Assembly (NCBI GenBank): GCA_037969115.1
Contig: JBBKWQ010000213.1
Span: 1 to 14,308, forward strand
Direction: 5' to 3'
Source of the DNA: JBBKWQ01 sp037969115
GTDB lineage: Bacteria; Actinomycetota; Acidimicrobiia; Acidimicrobiales; Ilumatobacteraceae
DNA length: 14,308 bases
The translations under genes were made by a program, and so were the position numbers. Of the stretch, positions 7,308 to 14,308 are shown one piece after another. The number at the start of each line of letters is the position of its first letter. The stretch's first letter is position 1. The notes beneath the pieces are model-generated. The model was not told the origin of the DNA. It did not search any database and saw nothing but the letters and a program-made list of their open reading frames with translations.

Positions 7308-8042
7308 TCAGTACAGACCAAGCAGGCTGCCGGCCAGGACGACGGTCGCGACCACCATCATCGCGCGAATGACACGGTCGCCTCCGGAAACCGCGACGTG
7401 AGCACCGGCCCACCCACCGGCGGTGAACCCGGCAGCAAGGATCAGCGCCGGGATCCAGTCGACTTGTCCGTTGACGATGAAGACCGGAAGTGCGACTGCC
7501 GTGACCGCGACAGTGACGAGCACCTTGATGTTGTTCGCTGTGACGAGGTCGAACCCCGACCTGGTGAGGGCTGCCAGGAGGACGAGGCCGACACCGGCCT
7601 GAATGGCGCCGCCGTAGATCCCGATCAAGAAGAACACCACCACCGTCGTCGTCATGCTCCATTGCGGGCCTTCGGCGCGAACCTTTGGCTTGCGAATGGC
7701 GAGGATGATCAGCGGGATCATCAGGAACCCGAACACCTTTTCGAACGCATCGTCGGTGAGCCCGCTGATCGCAATCGACCCGACCAGCGATCCGGCGACG
7801 ACAGGAACGATCACCTTGCCGGCGTGGGCGAGGCCCTGCACACCGAGTCGTCGGAACGAAGCGGCGGCGGCCACGTTGGACGTCAGGATCCCAACTCGGT
7901 TCGAGCCGTTGGCCGAATTGCCGGGCACGCCGGCGAGAACGAGCAGGGGGACGGTGAATGTCGAGCCGCCACCGGCGACGGCGTTGATCCCGCCGGCGAA
8001 GAATCCACCGACCACGAGGAGCAGCCCCTCCCACCAGTTCAT
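7308..8042 (-). CDS. TauE/SafE-family membrane permease (first of a pair)
   Basis: This 244-residue protein starts at ATG 8042. It opens with a membrane helix followed by the classic family motif NAVAGGGSTFTVPLLVLAGV and then SANGSNRVGILTSN. The second half repeats the pattern with GIYGGAIQAGVGLVLLAAL and TANNIKV. About eight membrane segments are expected. The family exports sulfur-containing or other small organic anions, with the direction inferred from TauE and SafE. It lies 87 bp downstream of the ABC ATPase gene on the same strand, so it may be transcribed with the importer. Its stop lies 7 bp before the likely start of the second permease. Whether the two form a heteromer or serve different anions cannot be told. 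Confidence 0.9.
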   Translation of the reverse strand: MNWWEGLLLVVGGFFAGGINAVAGGGSTFTVPLLVLAGVPGNSANGSNRVGILTSNVAAAASFRRLGVQGLAHAGKVIVPVVAGSLVGSIAISGLTDDAFEKVFGFLMIPLIILAIRKPKVRAEGPQWSMTTTVVVFFLIGIYGGAIQAGVGLVLLAALTRSGFDLVTANNIKVLVTVAVTAVALPVFIVNGQVDWIPALILAAGFTAGGWAGAHVAVSGGDRVIRAMMVVATVVLAGSLLGLY

Positions 8043-9129
8043 GATGTCAGCTCGATCGTCCGTCTCGGGACGTGCGGGGTCGTCGTCGGGCGCGAGCCCG
8101 GGGCTCTCAGTTGCATCGGGGGCTTTCGGTCAGCGGATCCAGCAGGCCACGGCGTGGCTGTCGGTCCGGTTCGTGAGTGGAGGCTCTTGTTCGCGGCACT
8201 TTGGTTCGACGAGTGGGCATCGGGAGGAGAAGCGGCAGCCGGAAGGCGGGTCGATCGGATCGGGGATCTCGCCTTCGAGCACGATGCGGCGGCGCTCGCG
8301 TTGGACCGGTGGATCGGGCACCGGCACGCTCGACAGCAGGGCCTCGGTGTACGGGTGGAGCGGGTTGTCGTAGATCGTTTCGCAGTCTGCGATTTCGACG
8401 AGCTTGCCGGCGTACATGATCGCGATTCGGTGCGAGATGTGGCGGACGACCGACAAGTCGTGGGCGATGAACAGATACGTCAGTTGGTACTCGTCCTGCA
8501 GGTCTTGCAGGAGGTTGACGACCTGCGCGCGAACGGACACATCGAGTGCGGAGACGGGCTCGTCGGCGACGATGAAGTCGGGTTGGAGTGCCAAAGCCCG
8601 CGCGATGCCGACGCGCTGACGTTGGCCACCGCTGAACGCGTGCGGGTAGCGGTCGATTGCGTCGATCGGCAAACCGCACTGGTCGAGCAGGTTGCTGACT
8701 CGATCGCGCGCCTCGTCGAGGTGGTTGACGATGCCATGGACCATCAGCGGCTCACCGACGAGCTCGCCGACGGTCATCCGTGGATTGAGGCTGGCGTAGG
8801 GGTCCTGAAAGACGAGCTGCATGTGCCGACGGAGATGACGGAGCGCTTCACCGGTCGTGTTCGTGATGTCAAGGCCGCGGAACGTGATCGTTCCCTTGGT
8901 CGGCGTGATGCGTCGCAGGAGCGCGCGACCGGTCGTCGTCTTGCCGGAGCCAGATTCGCCGACGAGTCCCAGCGTCTCTCCCCGTGCGATGGAAAAGGTC
9001 ACGTCGTCGACTGCGTGAACGACCTTCTTGGTTCGTCCCCAGAAGCCGGTGTTGCCGACCGGGAAGTGGATGCTGAGGTGGTCGACCTCGACGAGCGGGC
9101 CGTCATGTTCGCGCGGCAGACCGAGTTGA

Positions 9130-10170
<1,041 letters not shown>

Positions 10171-10177
10171 CGGCGAG

Positions 10178-11179
10178 TCACGCCTTCACCCGCTTGGGCT
10201 TGTGGGTCGCGGCGTAACGCTTCTCGCGTTCAGCCGGGTCGGAGACGATTCGCAGCCAACTCGCGACGAGGTTGACCGAGAGCACCGTCAGTGAGATCAG
10301 GGCACCGGGCATCGCCACGAGCCACCATGAGTTGAAGATGAAATCTTGGCCGCCGGCGACGTCGAGCCCCCATGAGATGTCGGTGCGTTTCACGCCGACG
10401 CCGAGATAGGAGAGCGCTGCTTCGGCGAGCACGATGCGGGCGAATTCGAGCACGGCGAGTGTGGTGAGGGGTGCCGCGAGATTCGGAAGGATGTGGGTGA
10501 ACATGACCCGCTTGGGGCGGCAACCGATGATCTCTGCGGCCTCGACGTAGGCGGTCTCCTTGACGGAGAGCACGACACCGCGCGCCATGCGGGCGTAGAT
10601 CATCCATCCGTTGATGGCGAGGACGATGATGACGGTGCGAACGCTCGGCCCGATGAGCGATGCGAGCAAGATCGCGATCAGGAGACCGGGGAAGGCGATC
10701 TGGGTGTCGACGGTTCGCATGATGACTCGGTCGGTCAGCCCGCCGCGGTAGCCGGCGAGCAGGCCCATCACGATCCCGACGCCGCCGGCCACGACGACCA
10801 CGGCGACGCCGACCAGCAGCGAGATCCGGGCGCCGTACATCAGTCGCGAGAGCACGTCGCGGCCGAGGCCGTCGGTGCCGAGCGGATATGTCCAGCTCCC
10901 GCCGTCCATCCAGAATGGTGGGCGTAGGCGCGCGATCAGGTCTTGGTCCTGCGGGTCATGTGGGGCGAACAACGGGGCGAAGATGGCGACGACGACCAGC
11001 GTGATCAGGAAGATCATGCCGAGCATCCCGGCCTTGTCGTGCCAGAGCTCTCGCATGAGTCCGCGGATGCGTACGACGCGGCTGGCCCGACCGCGGTGGG
11101 TCAGGCCGGTGTGGGCGGTCTCGTCACCGGCGACCGAGTCGAGGTCATGCTGTTCGGGAGCGACGATCGGGTGGCTCAC
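10178..11179 (-). CDS. Oligopeptide/dipeptide-type ABC importer permease (DppC/OppC-like)
   Basis: This 333-residue protein starts at GTG 11179, which overlaps the stop of the DppB-like gene in a GTGA arrangement. A cytoplasmic N-terminus of about 45 residues precedes the first membrane helix (GMLGMIFLITLVVVAIFAP). Then comes the family motif YPLGTDGLGRDVLSRLMYG and five further hydrophobic segments. The ATPase-docking EAA loop reads EAAEIIGCRPKRVMFTHILP, with the conserved Gly and LP. The C-terminus is basic (KPKRVKA). A much longer reading frame continues upstream to about 11860 but lies antiparallel inside no gene-like sequence of its own and overlaps DppB, so I reject it. It forms the translocation pore with the DppB-like permease. 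Confidence 0.92.
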   Translation of the reverse strand: MSHPIVAPEQHDLDSVAGDETAHTGLTHRGRASRVVRIRGLMRELWHDKAGMLGMIFLITLVVVAIFAPLFAPHDPQDQDLIARLRPPFWMDGGSWTYPLGTDGLGRDVLSRLMYGARISLLVGVAVVVVAGGVGIVMGLLAGYRGGLTDRVIMRTVDTQIAFPGLLIAILLASLIGPSVRTVIIVLAINGWMIYARMARGVVLSVKETAYVEAAEIIGCRPKRVMFTHILPNLAAPLTTLAVLEFARIVLAEAALSYLGVGVKRTDISWGLDVAGGQDFIFNSWWLVAMPGALISLTVLSVNLVASWLRIVSDPAEREKRYAATHKPKRVKA

Positions 11180-12099
11180 GAGAGTGTGATCCTCGGGTCG
11201 ATCCACTTGTACAGGATGTCGACGATGACGTTCACGGCGACGACCAAGACCGAGGCGACCAGAACGATCGTCGACAGCAAGAACAGATCGCGTCGTTGGA
11301 TGGCTTCGAGCGCGAAGAGGCCGAATCCGGGCCACGCGAACACCTTCTCGACCACGACGGTGAACCCGGCCAAGGCCCTGGTGATCTCCCAGCCGGACAT
11401 CGTGAGCACTTGCACGCCGGCGTTGCGGAGTGCGTGCTTGCCGACGACGTTCCGGCGGCTCATGCCCTTGGCGCGAGCAGCTTTCACGTACTGGCTGTTG
11501 AGTTCGTCGATCATCGCGGACCTGACGACCATCGTCAGACGCCCGAGCGCGGGCAAGGCGAGCGCTATGGCCGGCAGGAGGAGGTGGTCGAGGCCGCCGT
11601 ACCCGCCTACCGGCAGCCATTTGAGTTTCACGGCGAAGATGATGATCAGCATCAGCCCGACGAAGAACTGAGGCATCGAAAGCCCCGTCAGGCTCATCGT
11701 GACGAGTGAGCGGTCGAGCACCCCGCCCGGCCGCATGGCCGCCAACATGCCGATCGGAAGCGCCAGTGCGATCGCGAGGAACATGCCCGCGCCGACCAGC
11801 ATCAGGGTTTTCGGCAATGTTTGACCGACGATGTCCATGGTCGATCGACCCGGTTGCCACAGTGATTCCCCGAAGTCGCCGTGCGCGATGTCTGAGACGT
11901 AATGGCCGAACTGGACGACGATCGGCTCGTCGAAGCCCAGTTCGGCCTCACGGGCGGCGCGTTGTTCCTGGGTGGCCTCGAGGGGGAGGATGAAGTCGAC
12001 GGGGTCCGTGAACGCACGGGTCAGCAGGAACACCACCACCGTGGCGGCAACCACCACGAACAGTCCCTGTGCGATCCGGCGCAGCGCGAACGCTCCCAT
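11176..12099 (-). CDS. Oligopeptide/dipeptide-type ABC importer permease (DppB/OppB-like)
   Basis: In this 307-residue protein, the first membrane helix comes immediately (LRRIAQGLFVVVAATVVVFLL) and is followed by a periplasmic loop with FDEPIVVQFGHYVSDIAHGDFG and WQPGRSTMDIV, typical of DppB. About six membrane segments are present in all. The EAA loop is KAARAKGMSRRNVVGKHALRN. The ATG at 12099 is preceded by GGTGAGGAT, a good ribosome binding site. It starts 31 bp after the stop of the solute-binding protein gene, and its stop overlaps the start of the DppC-like gene, so the cassette is one operon. Confidence 0.93.
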   Translation of the reverse strand: MGAFALRRIAQGLFVVVAATVVVFLLTRAFTDPVDFILPLEATQEQRAAREAELGFDEPIVVQFGHYVSDIAHGDFGESLWQPGRSTMDIVGQTLPKTLMLVGAGMFLAIALALPIGMLAAMRPGGVLDRSLVTMSLTGLSMPQFFVGLMLIIIFAVKLKWLPVGGYGGLDHLLLPAIALALPALGRLTMVVRSAMIDELNSQYVKAARAKGMSRRNVVGKHALRNAGVQVLTMSGWEITRALAGFTVVVEKVFAWPGFGLFALEAIQRRDLFLLSTIVLVASVLVVAVNVIVDILYKWIDPRITLS

Positions 12100-12130
12100 C
12101 GATCCTCACCCTCTCCTCAGCGAACTCCGA

Positions 12131-13747
12131 TCAGCTCGAGACCGACATCTCTGAGACGAGCAGCTTGGAGTCGACCCGCGGGGTCCACTGCATGCGCTCA
12201 CTCAGACCGTAGATGTCCTGGTTGTTGATGAGCCAGACGAAGTGCGCCTCGTCGTAGGCCAGCGCAACCGCTTCCTGGTAGGTGGCGGCTCGGGCATCGG
12301 GGTCGAGCTCCGAGCGGCCGGTGTCGATCAGTGCCGACAACTGCTCGTTGCTGTTGGAACTCCCGATACCGCCGGCTTGGTAGTAGGTGGACAGCTGACG
12401 ATCGGCGTCGAGGATGTCGTTCGAGCTCGACACGAAAATCGCGTCTGCGCGGCTCTCCCGGTCGAACAAGACGTTCAAGTACTCGCCGAACTCCGGAAGT
12501 TGGAGATCGACGACGAGTCCAGCGTCCTCCCAGAAGCCGGCGACGGACTGGACGAGTTCGGCGTCGAGCAGCCAACGACCGCTCGACTCACCGACGAGGG
12601 TGATCGTCTGTCCGGCGACGCCGGCATCGGTGATCAGTTGCTTGGCCATGTCGGGGTCGTACGGATAGGCCGAGAGGTCAGGGTTGAAGCCGAGGATCGA
12701 GGGGCTGAGCAGCTGACCTGGTTCGACGGAAGCGTATCCACCGAACAGGCTGTCGGCGATCGCCTGCTTGTCGACGGCCAGGTTGAGTGCCTTGCGAACA
12801 TTCACATCCGCCGTGATGCCCTCGTCGGCGTCGAGGATCAGGACCGGGTGCTCCTGGCCTTGGGCCGTAGCGACCTGTGGTGCCTGGTCGACGTCGGCCG
12901 GGCTCAGGTTGGTGATCAGGTCGTAGTCGCCCGAGAGCAGACCGGCGAAACGGCTACCGGACTCACTGACGAACTTGTACTCGACACCGGAGATCGTCGG
13001 CACGCCGCCCCAATAGTCGGCGTTCGCGGCGAGCGTCACACTCTCGCCCCGGGTCCAGTCGAGGAGCGTGTAGGGGCCCGTGCCGATGACGGAATCACTC
13101 AGATCTTCAGACTCTGCCGCGCTGGCAGGGATCATCTTGAGCCAGTACATCCGGGCCGGCAACACTCCGTCGGGAGCATCGGTCATGATGTTGACCGTCG
13201 TGGCGTCGACTGCCTCTGCCCCCGTGAAGACGCCGAAGAAGCCGTCGTTGTCGGTGACGCCTTCGCCGATCAGTCGAATCATGCGTTCGACGGACGCAAC
13301 GACGGAGTCTGCGTTGAAGGCTTCTCCGTTGTGGAACGTCACGCCTTCGCGCAGCGTGAACTGCCATGTGGTGTCGTCGATCTGCGTCGGGAGCGCTGTG
13401 GCCAGCCCGGGTACGAGCTCACCATCCGGGGTGCGGGCGAGGAGCGTCTCATACACGTTGTCGTTGATGGCACGCTCGCCACCGTCGTCGACGAGCTGCG
13501 GGTCGAGACTGGTCGGCTCGGAACCGAGAGCGATGACCACGTTCGCCTGCTCGACCGGCGGATTCGTATCGCCGACAGTCGTGTCGGCGCCCGAAGTGCC
13601 CGGCACCGTGCTCCCGTCGTCGGCAGTGGTCTCAGCCGGCGTTCCACCCTCGGTGGTGGAGCTGCTGTCGTCGTCACTGCCACACGCTGCAAGCGTGAGC
13701 GCCAACGGCACGAGAAGTGCCAAGAATCGAGTGCGATGCTTTCGCAT
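12131..13747 (-). CDS. Solute-binding lipoprotein, family 5 (oligopeptide/dipeptide type)
   Basis: This 538-residue protein has a short basic n-region, a hydrophobic stretch and the lipobox LAAC with Cys22, so it should be anchored on the outer face of the membrane. An acidic Ser/Thr/Asp/Glu/Gly-rich tether (about 23-66) leads to the folded domain. That domain opens with VVIALGSEPTSLDPQ and continues with WQFTLREGVTFHNGEAFNA, the hallmark of family 5 binding proteins. SVIGTGPYTLLDWTRGESVT and VRKALNLAVDKQAI are further family segments. It captures the imported solute for the two permeases. The family binds peptides, but also nickel, sugars, opines and other compounds, so the ligand is open. 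The ATG at 13747 follows AAGGGGAGAAC, a strong ribosome binding site. It is first in the operon and its promoter carries a probable GntR site. Confidence 0.93.
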   Translation of the reverse strand: MRKHRTRFLALLVPLALTLAACGSDDDSSSTTEGGTPAETTADDGSTVPGTSGADTTVGDTNPPVEQANVVIALGSEPTSLDPQLVDDGGERAINDNVYETLLARTPDGELVPGLATALPTQIDDTTWQFTLREGVTFHNGEAFNADSVVASVERMIRLIGEGVTDNDGFFGVFTGAEAVDATTVNIMTDAPDGVLPARMYWLKMIPASAAESEDLSDSVIGTGPYTLLDWTRGESVTLAANADYWGGVPTISGVEYKFVSESGSRFAGLLSGDYDLITNLSPADVDQAPQVATAQGQEHPVLILDADEGITADVNVRKALNLAVDKQAIADSLFGGYASVEPGQLLSPSILGFNPDLSAYPYDPDMAKQLITDAGVAGQTITLVGESSGRWLLDAELVQSVAGFWEDAGLVVDLQLPEFGEYLNVLFDRESRADAIFVSSSNDILDADRQLSTYYQAGGIGSSNSNEQLSALIDTGRSELDPDARAATYQEAVALAYDEAHFVWLINNQDIYGLSERMQWTPRVDSKLLVSEMSVSS

Positions 13748-13773
13748 GTTCTCCCCTTTCGGCCCGGCATGGA

Positions 13774-13802
13774 TTTACAGGGCGTTTGGGCTACTGTATA
13801 CA
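13774..13802 (+). promoter_or_regulatory. Sigma70-like promoter of the divergent gntR gene
   Basis: On the plus strand, TTTACA (13774-13779), a 17-bp spacer, then TATACA (13797-13802) match the -35/-10 consensus well. Transcription would begin near 13809, leaving a leader of about 130 bases before the GTG at 13943. It interleaves with the minus-strand promoter and shares its -10 palindrome. Confidence 0.6.
13795..13802. promoter_or_regulatory. Palindromic TGTATACA, probable GntR/FCD operator
   Basis: The perfect 8-bp palindrome TGTATACA fits the general GntR consensus of GT and AC half-sites around a short centre. It covers the -10 elements of both divergent promoters, so a bound regulator would block both. 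The neighbouring gntR product is the likely binder. No other copy of this palindrome was noticed in the window. Confidence 0.5.
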
Positions 13803-13823
13803 ATGGACAGGAGGGGTCGTCAA
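13795..13823 (-). promoter_or_regulatory. Sigma70-like promoter of the ABC importer operon
   Basis: Read on the minus strand, TTGACG (13823-13818), a 17-bp spacer, then TATACA (13800-13795) form a near-consensus promoter. Transcription would begin near 13788, giving a leader of about 40 bases before the ATG at 13747. Its -10 element is half of the palindrome TGTATACA that also serves the opposite promoter. Confidence 0.7.
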
Positions 13824-13892
13824 GTGAAACCACGAAACCGACAGACGAAAAGCAAACCTGGGCACACACGAAGTCTGCGCCGTCACCGGAAG

Positions 13893-13912
13893 GTTGCGCC
13901 GGACGCCGCAAC
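13893..13912 (+). other. Small hairpin in the gntR leader
   Basis: GTTGCG (13893-13898) and CGCAAC (13907-13912) pair into a 6-bp stem with an 8-base loop. It lies in the predicted leader, 30 bases before the GTG at 13943. No T-run follows. It may be a chance pairing in GC-rich DNA. Confidence 0.25.
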
Positions 13913-13942
13913 ATCACCCCCGTCTCCGGCCAGGTGCCCATC

Positions 13943-14308
13943 GTGACCACCAGATCTTCCCCCACGCTCGGCGCCGCCCACGCTCCCCTTCGCCTAGCGG
14001 TCACCGACGCGCTGCGCGATCTCATCGTCGATGGCGCGTACCCACCCGGCAGCCGTCTCTACGAGGAGACCGTCGCCGGCGAGCTGGGTGTCTCGCGCAA
14101 CCCGGTCCGTGAGGCCCTCCAAGTGCTCACCGCAGAGGGCTTCGTCGTGATCGAACCACGAAGGGGCGCGCGCGTGGCCTCCATCGACGCCCGTCGCGCC
14201 GCGGAGATCTTCGAAGTCCGGTGTGCGCTCGAAGGTCTCGTGGCCGAGCTCGCCGGCGACGGTCTCCTCGTAGAGACGGCTGCCGGGTGGGTACGCGCCA
14301 TCGACGAT
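13943..14308 (+). CDS. GntR-family transcriptional regulator, FCD subfamily, 3'-partial
   Basis: The GTG at 13943 has AGGTG 6 bases upstream. The visible N-terminus is a winged helix-turn-helix at about 15-80: RLAVTDALRDLIVDGAYPPG, then SRLYEETVAGELGVSRNPVREAL with recognition helix SRNPVREA, then the wing IEPRRGARV. The start of the FCD domain follows (AAEIFEVRCALEGLVAELA). From about residue 102 (base 14247) the sequence is an exact reverse complement of bases 14024-14085, so the last 20 codons are probably not the true continuation even though the frame stays open. It is transcribed away from the importer operon and is its likely repressor or sensor. Its DNA-recognition segment is almost the same as that of the GntR at 4767. 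Confidence 0.85.
   Translation, partial: MTTRSSPTLGAAHAPLRLAVTDALRDLIVDGAYPPGSRLYEETVAGELGVSRNPVREALQVLTAEGFVVIEPRRGARVASIDARRAAEIFEVRCALEGLVAELAGDGLLVETAAGWVRAIDD
14024..14085 (+). repeat. Left arm of a 62-bp perfect inverted repeat
   Basis: This stretch lies inside the gntR helix-turn-helix coding region. Its exact reverse complement forms the last 62 bases of the window (14247-14308), with 161 bases between the arms. The arm makes sense as coding DNA here, so this copy is the authentic one. Confidence 0.95.
14247..14308 (-). repeat. Right arm of the 62-bp perfect inverted repeat, likely fold-back chimera at a contig end
   Basis: Bases 14247-14308 are identical to the reverse complement of 14024-14085 and run exactly to the end of the window. 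A copy of regulator coding sequence in reverse orientation inside the same gene is not expected biologically. It is typical of fold-back or template-switch chimeras at assembly ends. The coding sequence upstream of 14247 reads normally. Confidence 0.9.

Noticed and set aside
8094..8106. GAGCCCGGGGCTC inverted repeat between the ATPase and the first TauE-like gene
   Set aside because: The stem is only 5 bp with a 3-base loop and lacks a T-run. It is not enough to claim a terminator or to split the operon.
11180..11860. N-terminal extension of the DppC-like permease
   Set aside because: It overlaps the DppB-like gene in another frame and is Arg/His-rich. GTG 11179 in the GTGA overlap gives a normal family length.

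Overview
The window is GC-rich, densely coded and uses GTG and TTG starts freely. It carries an oligopeptide-type ABC importer whose lipoprotein has an acidic Ser/Thr/Asp/Glu-rich tether, and two FCD-type GntR regulators. This looks like an actinobacterium, possibly an Acidimicrobiia/Ilumatobacter-like lineage; that placement is an impression from composition and protein style, not a measured result. The left edge cuts a gene. The right edge ends in a perfect inverted copy of sequence 161 bases earlier, as at an assembled contig end.

Left block (+ strand, 1-4634): the 3' part of a dimethylformamidase-large-subunit-like gene, a mandelate racemase/enolase-superfamily enzyme, a LacI-family regulator, and a frame-shifted N-terminal remnant of a short-chain dehydrogenase, closed by a strong hairpin. 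A shared 10-mer that forms LacI-type half-palindromes occurs three times: before the racemase-family gene, at the start of lacI, and before the dehydrogenase remnant. This block therefore looks like a small LacI-controlled sugar-acid or hydroxy-acid catabolic regulon that has lost one enzyme.

Middle block (+ strand, 4767-6538): a GntR/FCD regulator whose stop overlaps the GTG start of a D-arginine-dehydrogenase-like FAD oxidoreductase, so the two are translationally coupled.

Right block (- strand, 13747 down to 6578): a solute-binding lipoprotein, two permeases, two ATPases and two TauE/SafE-type anion permeases in one direction with tiny gaps or overlaps. A second GntR/FCD regulator diverges from it at 13943. 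The intergenic region has two back-to-back sigma70-like promoters that share one palindromic -10 element, TGTATACA, which also fits the GntR operator consensus. The simplest model is that the divergent GntR switches both promoters by sensing an imported amide, peptide or amino-acid-like compound. That compound would be oxidised by the FAD enzyme, with an organic or inorganic anion, possibly sulfur-containing, exported by the TauE pair. The pathway assignment is inference.
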